Source: DATKDU01 sp035512595
GTDB lineage: Bacteria; Planctomycetota; Planctomycetia; Pirellulales; Pirellulaceae
Assembly (NCBI GenBank): GCA_035512595.1
Contig: DATKDU010000535.1
Span: 1 to 25,423 of the forward strand
Reading direction: 5' to 3'
Length of the DNA stretch: 25,423 bases
Shown here in pieces: positions 15,864 to 23,452 of this stretch. How positions within the stretch are numbered: position 1 is the first letter of the stretch; the number at the start of each line of letters is the position of its first letter. A model generated the notes under the pieces. That model did not search any database and was not told the DNA's origin. It saw nothing but the letters and a program-made list of their open reading frames with translations. The translations under genes and the position numbers were made by a program.

Positions 15864-16301
15864 TCAACGCGTCAGCGACGCTACGACTCCACTTCGCAAC
15901 ACAATGCCGGCGGGATAGCCGCCCACGAATTCAAAATCGGCCAACAACGATTGCATTGCGCGGCCTCGCATCCACTCCAAGGCCAAATGGCCGGCACCGA
16001 GAAATGGCGGGCGCACGCAGACACATGCACTTTCGCCGAGAACGAAGCAAGGGCCTAGCCGGATCGACTGCTGTGATTCGCCAAGAGACGGCTCCCACCC
16101 ATTGCGAGTTCCGCGGAACGCGAGACTGGCGCAGCGACCATCCTCCCACTTGCCGACCTGGATGCAACTGCCGTTTACTTCTTCGCGTGGCTCAAAGCCT
16201 TCGGCGAACGCGTTTCTCATGAATTCGATGTAGTAGCGATCATCGTCGCTCCATTCGGGCTCGGGCTTGACGATCGGGAATGGCCAGTAACGCACTTCCA
16301 T
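15864..16301 (-). CDS. Unrecognised 145-residue protein
   Basis: Starts at the ATG at 16301 (MEVRYWPFPIVKPEPEWSDD) because AGGAG (16314-16310) sits 8 nt upstream; a TTG 21 nt further up is less likely. The protein appears soluble, without signal peptide or membrane segments. The first half is acidic and aromatic, and the C-terminal half contains GPCFVLGESACVCV with three cysteines. No family is recognised. It begins 21 bp after the stop of the secreted lectin/lyase-like gene on the same strand, so the two are probably cotranscribed. Confidence 0.7.
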   Translation of the reverse strand: MEVRYWPFPIVKPEPEWSDDDRYYIEFMRNAFAEGFEPREEVNGSCIQVGKWEDGRCASLAFRGTRNGWEPSLGESQQSIRLGPCFVLGESACVCVRPPFLGAGHLALEWMRGRAMQSLLADFEFVGGYPAGIVLRSGVVASLTR

Positions 16302-16309
16302 CGAGACTT

Positions 16310-16314
16310 CTCCT
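16310..16314 (-). promoter_or_regulatory. Ribosome-binding site deciding the start of the 145-residue protein
   Basis: AGGAG on the minus strand, 8 nt before the ATG at 16301. It lies in the 21-bp gap after the preceding gene. Confidence 0.65.
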
Positions 16315-16322
16315 GCCGCCAA

Positions 16323-17147
16323 CTACTTCTTCTCCAGCGGCCCGATCGGCTTGGTACTCACCACCAGCTCGTCGATCCACAGCTTCTGCGCGTGCGGTAC
16401 CAGGCCGGTGCCGAAGTAGGGGGCCATAAAGAACTGGTTGAGTTGCATCTTCGGAAAGTCGGTCGAGCGGAATACCACGTCCTTGTGCTCCACGACCAGC
16501 TTCCCGTCGAACCAGCCGCGGCAAATGCCGTCGGCATTGGGGCGGTCTTTGGCGAGGTCGAGCGTATTGAGTTGAAAGTACGCTTCGACGCAGTGCCACT
16601 TGTCGTCGTCAAACAGCGTTTCGCGGCTGTCGTAGAACTTGCCGTTGTAGCCGCCGCGGAGCGGTCCCTGCGTTAGGCCGTGCGGCTTGTCTTTGTTTTG
16701 AATGTCCTGGGCCGCCAGGCGCAGTTTGCCGCCGACCGGTTCGATGTACAGCGTCAGGTGGCTGGCGGCCGGACCGTGCCACTTGCCGTTCTCGGTGGTC
16801 ATGAAGTGGGTCAAATGCGGATGGTAATTGCGGCCGCTCCAGCCAAAGCCCTTGGATAGCTTGAGGTAGAACCGGTAATACAGCCGGTCGGTCGGCTCGA
16901 ACAGTCGCCGCCACGGCGAGGAGCCGGTCGCGGGCGAATCGCGATCGGCCCACTCGTACTCGATGCACCCCTTTCCCGCGGCCGCATCGCCGACGATGCG
17001 GACCGCAGTCCCGTCGTACCAACTGCGACTTTCAAGCTGGTCGTCATCGAACGACTCACGGAAGAGAACGGCGTCGGGCTCATCCGCTACCGCTGGCAAC
17101 GACAGGGAACAGGCCAGCAAGGCGGCAATCGGGAAGAGTCGGCGCAT
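16323..17147 (-). CDS. Secreted concanavalin-like (polysaccharide lyase- or LamG-like) protein
   Basis: 274 residues with a signal peptide (MRRLFPIAALLACSLSLPAV, cut after about ALA/AVA). The mature part is rich in aromatic residues and beta strands: LFRESFDDDQLESRSWYDG, YYRFYLKLSKGFGWSGRNYH, WHCVEAYFQLNTLDLAKDRP, CRGWFDGKLVVEHKDVVFRS and LWIDELVVSTKPIG at the end. The strand pattern and the WFDGKLV-type motif suit a jelly-roll of the kind seen in polysaccharide lyases and lectin domains. No catalytic residues could be assigned, so activity is a guess. The ATG at 17147 is preferred because it opens on the signal peptide. It heads a likely two-gene unit with the 145-aa protein. Confidence 0.75.
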   Translation of the reverse strand: MRRLFPIAALLACSLSLPAVADEPDAVLFRESFDDDQLESRSWYDGTAVRIVGDAAAGKGCIEYEWADRDSPATGSSPWRRLFEPTDRLYYRFYLKLSKGFGWSGRNYHPHLTHFMTTENGKWHGPAASHLTLYIEPVGGKLRLAAQDIQNKDKPHGLTQGPLRGGYNGKFYDSRETLFDDDKWHCVEAYFQLNTLDLAKDRPNADGICRGWFDGKLVVEHKDVVFRSTDFPKMQLNQFFMAPYFGTGLVPHAQKLWIDELVVSTKPIGPLEKK

Positions 17148-17366
17148 GGCAGGATCCCACAGAGTAAGGCAACAGGAGACGGCATTTATTGTAGGGCGAC
17201 CGGCGGGCTGGTGCTCTGCTTCCAACATGGAGCCGGACTACTGCAACGGTGATCGCCGCGGTGTTGCAAAACTCCCTATTCACAGTCTCAACAAACGTGC
17301 GAGCCGTCGTCGCCAGCAAGGAGTTGCACCGAGCGGAGAGGCGGCCAGTCTCAACAAGGCCCGTAG

Positions 17367-17408
17367 TTTTGCATCACTTTGGCCATTTTTCCGGTTCTTG
17401 ATGCAAAA
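17367..17408. repeat. Inverted repeat TTTTGCATCA / TGATGCAAAA
   Basis: TTTTGCATCA at 17367-17376 and its exact reverse complement at 17399-17408, spaced by 22 bp. A related TGTTGCAAAACTCC lies at about 17262-17275. The arms could form a hairpin in the leader RNA or bind a dimeric regulator. Confidence 0.7.
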
Positions 17409-17509
17409 ATCCCGCGGCCGGGATGAAACCAACACCGCTGGGACGAGCAAGGTCGTCGTCGAATTGAGAAAGATCGCTGTCCACCAATACGCGTGCCGAC
17501 ACAACTGTA

Positions 17510-17537
17510 TTTATAGACACAAGTGAAAATAAGTCAA
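17510..17537 (-). promoter_or_regulatory. Sigma-70-like promoter facing the lectin/lyase-like gene
   Basis: On the minus strand TTGACT (17537-17532), a 16-bp spacer, and TATAAA (17515-17510). The surrounding bases are the most AT-rich of the region. Transcription would start near 17503 and run into the gene starting at 17147. Confidence 0.5.
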
Positions 17538-17563
17538 GTTATCGACCAGGAACGTCGGCTATT

Positions 17564-17623
17564 GTAGGCCGGCCTCTCCAGGCCGACCAAGACGGCCTGG
17601 AAAGGCCGCCCTGCGAGTCCTAC
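17564..17623. repeat. GTAG-ended palindromic element at the end of the five-haem gene
   Basis: The left half is GTAG, then GCCGGCCT-CTCC-AGGCCGAC. After the short spacer CAAGA the right half contains CGGCCTGGAAAGGCCGCC and ends, after seven extra bases, in CTAC at 17620-17623. The TAG stop codon of the minus-strand five-haem gene is the TAG within that terminal GTAG. The halves are not perfect copies, unlike the elements at 2440 and 8365. It may also end transcription of the gene. Confidence 0.8.
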
Positions 17624-20600
17624 GGCAAGCGGCGGAGCGTGTAATGCGCCTCGGCCGGGTGAAACAAGCTGCCGTCGGCAGTCAGGTTCTTCACTTGCAG
17701 CTCGTAGACGAAGCCCTCGCGGAGCTCGGCAAGCTTCAGCGTCGCGCGGCGACGGTCGGGCGAAACGTTCACGTTGGCGACCTTCTCGATCCGCCGGTCC
17801 AGGTCCGGACCGCCGTAGGCCGGCGTCGATTCGCGGCGGTAGGACGAAATCGAGTAGTTGGCTGCGTCGCCGGCTTTCGCCGCATCGACCGCGCGGAACA
17901 AGTCGATTTCAAAGCCGCCGCGGACCGCACGCACCTCGGCAATGCCGGCGGGGAGTTTGTCGGACTCGATCTTTACCTGCACGACTTCGCCAATGTTGTT
18001 CCCGGCCCCCCAGCCGCTGTCGCGAATGCTGCCGACGTACAGCTCTCCGCGCGGCGAGACGGCGCAGACGACCGGGCCGAGAAAGCCCTTTTCCGGCGAA
18101 GACGGCTCCAGGCTGAGCGGATAGGCGGCCCCTTGATACGTGTCGCCGACTTTCTGCAGCGTCATCCGCACCAGTCGCCGCGTGTCGTACTCGCAGCCGA
18201 TGAGGTGCCCTTCCAGGGGGCCGAAAGAGTTCGGGGCAGTGGCTGGCGAATCGAGGAAGCAAATGCCGTTGACGCTCCGCGTCCACGGATGCGGAATGTC
18301 GATTGCCGGTGCGGCCAGCGGCGGCGGCTTGAAGCCCTTGTCTTTCTTCTCGTTGGCGTTGATGAACCCGAAGAACGCCCCCGGCCGGACGTGGTTCAGC
18401 TCGTTGAACGGGTTGTAGTTCCCCTGGTTGTCGGTGACGAACAATTCGCCGTCGCGATCGAGGGCCAGCCCCATCGGGAAGCGATGTCCTGTCGAAACAA
18501 CCTGCACTTCATATCGCCGTGGATCATCCTCCGTCGGCATTCGCGGCACGAGCTTGAGCATCGCGCCACGATACTTCGCCGCCGCCGCACTCCGCTCATC
18601 CTGCTGACACGGCAGGCCGACGAAATACTCCCCCTTCTCATTCCGCGGCAGTCCCACCGCCCAATCGTGGTAGTCGTCGGTATGCCCCCAGCCGGAGGCG
18701 AGCACTTTTACGGCACCATCTTTGACTTCCAGCAGTGCCGCCTTGGTGAGCACGTGCAGCGCATCCCCGCCATCGGTAATGCCGTAGGGCGTTGCCAGAC
18801 CATCGGCAACAACACTCGCGGCATCTTCCAGGCCGTCGTTGTCACTGTCGCGGGCCGCGATCACTTGCCCCTTGAGGGAGCCGACGACGAACTCTTCTTT
18901 CCGCCAGGCGAGTGCCGTCGGCATCACATCCCCCGGCAGCGGCAATCGACGACCGACGAAACCGGGAGCGATTTCGATCGCGTCCGCTTCGACAGGGAAG
19001 CTCAGCGGCGGGGAATCGATCGAGTCGGGGGGAATGTGCGGAAGGTATGTGACGCGCAGCACTGCGGTGGCGGCGCCTGCTGCGTGAGGTGGACTCACAA
19101 CGCTGCCATCTGCGGCCTGTGACCATCCGCTGTCGGCGATCTGAATGCTGCCGCCGGTGAGGCGCGGCAAGTCGCAGTGCAGCCGGTCACCTTCTTCCCC
19201 ATTCCACCGGGCCGTCAACTCGCGGATGACTTTGGCTCCGCTCGCGGCCGGTCCGGCTCGCCAGACCTCGATAACTTCGACCTTAACTGCCGGCGGAGAA
19301 TCGGCACTCCCCATCAGCAAGGAGTACGACAGCCGCACCTGCCCCTCCGCGATGCGATAGTCGTGCAGCAGGGCCATGTGCTGTCCTTGCGGTAGCGGAG
19401 CGAGACTCTTTCCCCGCCGCACGATCGCCAACTCGGGCCCATTGCCCGCCGCCGCCATCACCATCGGCCCTCCCGGCTCCCAATGCCAGCTCTTCCCCTT
19501 CGTCCGCTGGCGGGCCGTGTCGCCCAGCCACCAGGCGGCGAGACGTCCTTCGGTCAGGTCGTACAGAAAGTTCTGCCGGTTGGGGAGGCCGATCACGAGC
19601 GGGTGAACGAACGTCCGATCGCCCGTTTTGACAACGTCATTGATTACGATCGGCGGATCGTTTCGCTCGGCAATGCCGCTGGTGCGGAGAACGCGGACCG
19701 GGTTCGGCTCGGGCGGCTGGAAGTTCGGCGTGTTGACCGCGTGCCAGACGGCGGCCAGTTGCGTTTCGACTTTGTCGCCGAGAACGCCCTTCACCGGGAT
19801 CTTCACGCTCGGCATTTCCATCCGCGGGACGATCCGCGACGGGTCGTTGACGAACCGGTCGAACCACTCGCGGCGGATGCGCTTGTCGATTCGCGACAAA
19901 CCCGGCCCGCGGGCGTTGAGGGGCGCTTTGTCGGGAACGACGCTGCCGATCTGGTGGCAGCTCACGCAGCCGAAGCCGTCGGTGGAGACGAGGCGGCCGC
20001 CGGCGGCAGCAAGGGCCGATTCATCGACTACCGGCTTAAGTCCATCAGCAGCAGCACCTGGCGGAATGCGATCGGCCGTGACGAAGTGAGCCGTGATGGC
20101 CGCGAGCTCCTCGTCGCTGAGCCGGAATTTTGGCATCCGCACCAGGAGGTACTCGCGATAGGCCGGACCCGTGCGGCGGATGGCGGCCGCCAGCGCTTCG
20201 TCGTGCAGCTTGTCGCCGACGCTATTGAGCGATGGCGGCGTCATGGCGGGAATCAGCGGCGCCAGTTCGTCGTGCGACTGGCCGACGGCGGCAAGCTTGT
20301 CCGCCAGCTTTGCCGGCAAAGCCGAGTCCACGGCGGCAAAGCCGTCGCGGGCGTGACAAGCCAGACAGTTATGGGTGACCAGGAGCATCGCGCCGTCAGC
20401 CGACCGATCGCCGGCCTTTCTCGACCCGCTAGAACCAAAGTACGCCGCCAGCTCTTGCTGCTGCGGACGTGACAGTCCGTATGCCAGGCCGGTTTTCGAC
20501 TGACTCTTGGCGGCGGCGCACGAACGCGACCAATCCATCCGCCCGTCGAGCTTCACGGTTTCGACCTTCGCGGGCCTGGCCGGCAGCTCGTGGCACGCTC

Positions 20601-21810
20601 CGCAGCGGTGCTTCTCCACCAGCTCGCGGCCCCGACCGGCCAGCTTGGGATCCGCGGCTTTGGAATCAGGTGACGATCGCTGCGCTTGCTGCGCGAGAAA
20701 CAGCGACAGGCTCGTCCGTTCGTCCTTGCTCAAGTCGAAGACCGGCATTCGATGGTGGCGATTGATGGACGCCGGATCGGCGAGCCAGCGGGCGAAGAAA
20801 TCGCCTGGGCGCTTTTCTACAATGCTCGACAAGTCGCCGCCGCCGAACAGGCCGCTTTCGCCGAGCTGGCCCAGTTGGTGGCAGGCCAGGCACCCCATCG
20901 TCAAAAACAGTCGCTCCCCTTGTTTGGCGCTCGGCGGCTCCGGCTGGTCCCCCTTCTTCTTCTCGGCCGTCGCCTTGCTTCGCTTCCCTTCCGCGGCTGG
21001 TGCTTTTGTCATTGGCGGCGGAGCAGACTTGACCGGCGGGATCAAATACGCGGCAATCGCTGCGGCGTCCTCCGGCGACAGTCCGAATGTCGGCATGCGC
21101 CGCAGAGCAGAGCCTTCGTGTTCAGTTTCCATCAGCCAGCCGGTCAGCCACTCGGGTCGCAGATTGCCCGCGAGATTCGTCAGCGAGGGCGCCGGCATTG
21201 CGGCCCAGTCGTTTTCGTCGCTTCCGTGACACGCCGCACAGCGCAGTGCCGCGGCCAGCAGCCGTCCGCGCTCGAAATCGCTGGATATCGCTTCCTTCCG
21301 ATCGTGCAGCAGAAAGCGGGGCGAGATCGGCTCCAGCGAAAACTGCGGCCCCGACCAGAAGAGGGCGACGCGGGCCGTGGGCGCCGTCTGCCGGAACTCG
21401 ACTTCCAGCCCATGGCGATCGAACGACAGCGGCAGCGGCTCGGAAACGGCCCACGACTCCTTCAGCCGCTGACGCGAGATCACAACCTTGCCTGCCAGGC
21501 GCACCTCGACTTCACCCGTGGCGAAAACGTGCAGTTGATAGTCGCCGGTGCCGCGGGCCCACAGCAGCCCGCGCCAGCTTGCGGTGAAAGGAGCTTTGCT
21601 CAGACGCAAGTCAGGCAGTTGGCCAGCCCAATCGAAGGCGATAGCGTCGTCCAGGCGGCGCGTTTCGCGGCGGTCCGCATCGACATACGTGGCAAGCAGC
21701 CCCGGCAGGTAGGGCTGTTCTTCGTCTTCGTCCTGTGCGGCAATCGATCCGGCCAGTGCCGCGGCCAGCGCCAGCGAGAGACACCACCGCCATCGTCGAT
21801 CGATCTGCAC
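17620..21810 (-). CDS. Giant secreted multihaem cytochrome c / beta-propeller protein (planctomycete type)
   Basis: 1396 residues. Signal peptide MQIDRRWRWCLSLALAAALA, then a PA14-like beta domain (about 35-170, GLLWARGTGDYQLHVFATGE), then five cytochrome c domains with CxxCH at about residues 189 (RCAACH), 305 (GCLACH), 400 (RCGACH), 480 (NCLACH) and 612 (GCVSCH). The C-terminal half is a sorbosone-dehydrogenase/NHL-like propeller (about 950-1260, LPLPGDVMPTALAWRKEEF, ELFVTDNQGNYNPFNELNHV). It starts at a GTG, with GGAAGGG upstream. The layout suggests periplasmic oxidation of a sugar-like substrate with electrons passing along the haems; this is inferred from domains. Met axial ligands such as RMPTFGLSPED and RMPKFRLSDEE are visible. 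Its stop lies in the palindrome at 17564-17623. Confidence 0.88.
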   Translation of the reverse strand: MQIDRRWRWCLSLALAAALAGSIAAQDEDEEQPYLPGLLATYVDADRRETRRLDDAIAFDWAGQLPDLRLSKAPFTASWRGLLWARGTGDYQLHVFATGEVEVRLAGKVVISRQRLKESWAVSEPLPLSFDRHGLEVEFRQTAPTARVALFWSGPQFSLEPISPRFLLHDRKEAISSDFERGRLLAAALRCAACHGSDENDWAAMPAPSLTNLAGNLRPEWLTGWLMETEHEGSALRRMPTFGLSPEDAAAIAAYLIPPVKSAPPPMTKAPAAEGKRSKATAEKKKGDQPEPPSAKQGERLFLTMGCLACHQLGQLGESGLFGGGDLSSIVEKRPGDFFARWLADPASINRHHRMPVFDLSKDERTSLSLFLAQQAQRSSPDSKAADPKLAGRGRELVEKHRCGACHELPARPAKVETVKLDGRMDWSRSCAAAKSQSKTGLAYGLSRPQQQELAAYFGSSGSRKAGDRSADGAMLLVTHNCLACHARDGFAAVDSALPAKLADKLAAVGQSHDELAPLIPAMTPPSLNSVGDKLHDEALAAAIRRTGPAYREYLLVRMPKFRLSDEELAAITAHFVTADRIPPGAAADGLKPVVDESALAAAGGRLVSTDGFGCVSCHQIGSVVPDKAPLNARGPGLSRIDKRIRREWFDRFVNDPSRIVPRMEMPSVKIPVKGVLGDKVETQLAAVWHAVNTPNFQPPEPNPVRVLRTSGIAERNDPPIVINDVVKTGDRTFVHPLVIGLPNRQNFLYDLTEGRLAAWWLGDTARQRTKGKSWHWEPGGPMVMAAAGNGPELAIVRRGKSLAPLPQGQHMALLHDYRIAEGQVRLSYSLLMGSADSPPAVKVEVIEVWRAGPAASGAKVIRELTARWNGEEGDRLHCDLPRLTGGSIQIADSGWSQAADGSVVSPPHAAGAATAVLRVTYLPHIPPDSIDSPPLSFPVEADAIEIAPGFVGRRLPLPGDVMPTALAWRKEEFVVGSLKGQVIAARDSDNDGLEDAASVVADGLATPYGITDGGDALHVLTKAALLEVKDGAVKVLASGWGHTDDYHDWAVGLPRNEKGEYFVGLPCQQDERSAAAAKYRGAMLKLVPRMPTEDDPRRYEVQVVSTGHRFPMGLALDRDGELFVTDNQGNYNPFNELNHVRPGAFFGFINANEKKDKGFKPPPLAAPAIDIPHPWTRSVNGICFLDSPATAPNSFGPLEGHLIGCEYDTRRLVRMTLQKVGDTYQGAAYPLSLEPSSPEKGFLGPVVCAVSPRGELYVGSIRDSGWGAGNNIGEVVQVKIESDKLPAGIAEVRAVRGGFEIDLFRAVDAAKAGDAANYSISSYRRESTPAYGGPDLDRRIEKVANVNVSPDRRRATLKLAELREGFVYELQVKNLTADGSLFHPAEAHYTLRRLP

Positions 21811-21849
21811 AAGGACGACCCTTCCAGCGAGAGCAATTGCCCACGCTGG

Positions 21850-21855
21850 ATTGTA
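21850..21855 (-). promoter_or_regulatory. Possible -10 box for the five-haem gene
   Basis: TACAAT on the minus strand, about 40 bp before the GTG start and just after the terminator of the EF-hand gene. The -35 region is weak, so this is a tentative call based on position. Confidence 0.28.
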
Positions 21856-21883
21856 AAAGGGATGCCGCGGCGATTCATCCTCT

Positions 21884-21939
21884 CCAAGAAAATAAAGAGG
21901 CCCGGTCGTCGGCCATAAGAGTGCGCCGACGCCGGGCCT
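21884..21939 (-). terminator. Intrinsic terminator of the EF-hand gene
   Basis: In minus-strand orientation a GC-rich stem (GGCCCGGCGTCGGC pairing with GCCGACGACCGGGCC, one bulged base) encloses a loop of about 10 nt and is followed by CTCTTTATTTTCTT, a T-rich tail. It begins about 20 bp after the stop at 21961 and separates this gene from the five-haem gene. Confidence 0.85.
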
Positions 21940-21960
21940 TCGCTTGGGGGTAAAGGAGGT

Positions 21961-22578
21961 CTATTCCGCGTTCTTCTTTCGTTCCTTGGCCGCCTTGCGG
22001 GCTTCGGCCTTCTCTTCGTCGTTCAATTTGCCGTCGCCGTCCTTGTCGAATTCCTTGATCACGTCGGCCTGTTTGACCCGCTCCCGCTTGCCGCTTTGTG
22101 CCTTTTTGGCGGCAGCAAGTTCTTTGTCGTTCAACTTTCCGTCGCCATCCTTGTCAAATTTTTCCAGCACAGCGGCGGGAATCTGGTTGTTCCCCGGAAG
22201 AATGATCGGCGGTCCCACCTGCGGGGCACCGCCCCCCTGGGCCCGAATCTTCGCCATCGCTTCGCGGGCAGCGGCCTGCTCGCGAGCATTCAGTTGGCCG
22301 TCGCCATCCCGATCAAAGCGCTTGATCAGCTCCTTCATCTGCGGCGCGGCGTTCTTCATCAACTCGGCCTGAGCGTTGGCCTTCTCCTCGGCACTGAGCT
22401 GGCCATCCTTGTTCGCGTCGAACCTCTCCAGCAGCCGTTTCATCATGTCCGGCGACAACTGCCCGAGAGCCCCACCAGGTGCATCCTTTTTTCCTGGGAC
22501 TTTGACTTGGCCGTCTTCCGCCAGCGAGGGGGAAGCGGCCAACACCATCATGACTGCCCAAGCGAGATGCCGTCTCAT
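21961..22578 (-). CDS. Secreted four-EF-hand calcium-binding protein
   Basis: 205 residues. A signal peptide (MRRHLAWAVMMVLAASPSLA) precedes two pairs of canonical 12-residue EF loops: DANKDGQLSAEE, DRDGDGQLNARE, DKDGDGKLNDKE and DKDGDGKLNDEE. All four have acidic residues at positions 1, 3, 5 and 12, so calcium binding is likely. The pairs are joined by a Gly/Pro-rich linker (AQGGGAPQVGPPIILPGNNQ), and the C-terminus is highly charged. Two adjacent ATG codons exist; 22578 is preferred because GGAG lies 6 nt before it (3 nt before the ATG at 22581). A good terminator follows. Secreted EF-hand proteins are common in Planctomycetes; the role is unknown. Confidence 0.92.
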   Translation of the reverse strand: MRRHLAWAVMMVLAASPSLAEDGQVKVPGKKDAPGGALGQLSPDMMKRLLERFDANKDGQLSAEEKANAQAELMKNAAPQMKELIKRFDRDGDGQLNAREQAAAREAMAKIRAQGGGAPQVGPPIILPGNNQIPAAVLEKFDKDGDGKLNDKELAAAKKAQSGKRERVKQADVIKEFDKDGDGKLNDEEKAEARKAAKERKKNAE

Positions 22579-22779
22579 CATTGACTCCGCAATTGCGACC
22601 GCCGGAATGCGATGCTCCAGGGAGCACCCCCGTGGCAAATCCAACAGCCGTAGGAAGGAAACCCCGGCCTAGAACGCAAGTTTCGCCGGGCAACAGAAAA
22701 TACTCTACTCACCAGCCGGCGGCAGTTCATCCTTGCCGCGATCGCCCGGCCGGGGAATCAAGACGCAAAGGCTATTCTC

Positions 22780-23343
22780 TCAACGGTTTAGACCCTGCTC
22801 GCTGATGAGCAGATCGAGATAGCCCCGGCGCTGCGACTGGGACAGTTGGAGCCGATTTGCCAGCGAAGCCAGGCAGCTTTTGGCCACTGCCGCTGCGTCC
22901 TCCTCCGTCACGACCTCCAGTTCCAGGTAGGTTCCCAACCCCGCAACCGTGTCGAGCGAGAGGTGGACTTCGGTCCCCTCCCACGTCAGCGTTCCCGGGA
23001 CGCGCTCCTTGCGGACCTCAAACACGCGGCAGAAGCCAAGCGCCTCCAGCAACTCGGCAAACGAGCGAAAGCCGGCTTCCCCCGCCGCCAGCGGCAGCTC
23101 GATCTCGCGGCGCGTTTTCGTCGTCTCGTCGAGCTTCGGCCCCTTGTAGGTGACAAAGTTTTCGTTGCCAACCCGCCGGATCCGCAGCGCCTCGTCAGTC
23201 TGTTTGAAGTCGCGGCTGGGATGGGCGAAGTAGATATCCGCCTGCTCGATCGCCGGCTCAAACGAAGCCCCGAGTCCCGCCAGCAACTGCCGCACGGGCG
23301 CCAGGTCGGCCAGGGGAAACTTTTGTTCGACTTCCAGGAGCAT
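22780..23343 (-). CDS. CYTH domain protein (class IV adenylate cyclase / triphosphatase-like)
   Basis: 187 residues. MLLEVEQKFPL carries the CYTH signature ExExK at the very N-terminus. DEALRIRRVGNENFVTYKGP, KTRREIEL, EVRKERVPGTLTWEGTEVHL, LDTVAGLGTYLELEV supply the charged residues that line the triphosphate tunnel. The whole resembles the CyaB class IV adenylate cyclase subgroup, but CYTH enzymes also hydrolyse thiamine triphosphate or inorganic polyphosphate, so the activity cannot be fixed from sequence. The ATG at 23343 has no normal ribosome-binding site because the heptamer array begins 3 bp upstream of it. It is divergent from the FHA-cyclase gene, 109 bp apart, which makes a nucleotide-signalling context likely. 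Confidence 0.88.
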   Translation of the reverse strand: MLLEVEQKFPLADLAPVRQLLAGLGASFEPAIEQADIYFAHPSRDFKQTDEALRIRRVGNENFVTYKGPKLDETTKTRREIELPLAAGEAGFRSFAELLEALGFCRVFEVRKERVPGTLTWEGTEVHLSLDTVAGLGTYLELEVVTEEDAAAVAKSCLASLANRLQLSQSQRRGYLDLLISEQGLNR

Positions 23344-23346
23344 GGG

Positions 23347-23383
23347 AGGGTTGAGGGTTCAGGGTTCAGGGTTCAGGGTTCAG
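23347..23383. repeat. Five tandem AGGGTTC heptamers in the divergent cyclase intergenic region
   Basis: AGGGTTG followed by four exact AGGGTTC units and a partial AG. It lies 3 bp upstream of the CYTH start and 30 bp before the -10 box of the divergent cyclase gene. It is the same sequence family as 9962-10063 and 23999-24026. Confidence 0.9.
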
Positions 23384-23412
23384 AAAATGAGCCATTCCGC
23401 ACTCTGCATTCG

Positions 23413-23418
23413 TATAAT
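23413..23418 (+). promoter_or_regulatory. Consensus -10 box upstream of the FHA-cyclase gene
   Basis: TATAAT exactly, 34 bp before the ATG at 23453. No good -35 hexamer is found at 16-18 bp; the heptamer array lies just upstream. Confidence 0.42.
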
Positions 23419-23452
23419 ACGCCATCCCTTCCCGTCCCGCTCCGAGCTTCCC

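Larger units (their letters stand above)
17148..17563. other. Long intergenic region (leader of the lectin/lyase-like gene)
   Basis: About 416 bp without a convincing gene; short minus-strand frames here show no conserved look. It contains a promoter-like pair at 17510-17537 facing the gene at 17147. It also has three copies of a TGCAAAA word (near 17264, in inverse orientation at 17367-17374, and at 17402) and a repeated AGTCTCAACAA (near 17282 and 17347). If the promoter is real, the mRNA leader would be about 350 nt. Confidence 0.55.

Noticed and set aside
17280..17504. 74-codon minus-strand frame starting with TTG in the leader region
   Set aside because: Rare start codon, no ribosome-binding site, and no protein-like features; more likely untranslated leader.
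17644..21918. Plus-strand frames of 492, 329 and 410 codons opposite the five-haem gene
   Set aside because: Antisense shadows of a gene with five CxxCH motifs; their translations show no domain and are arginine-rich.
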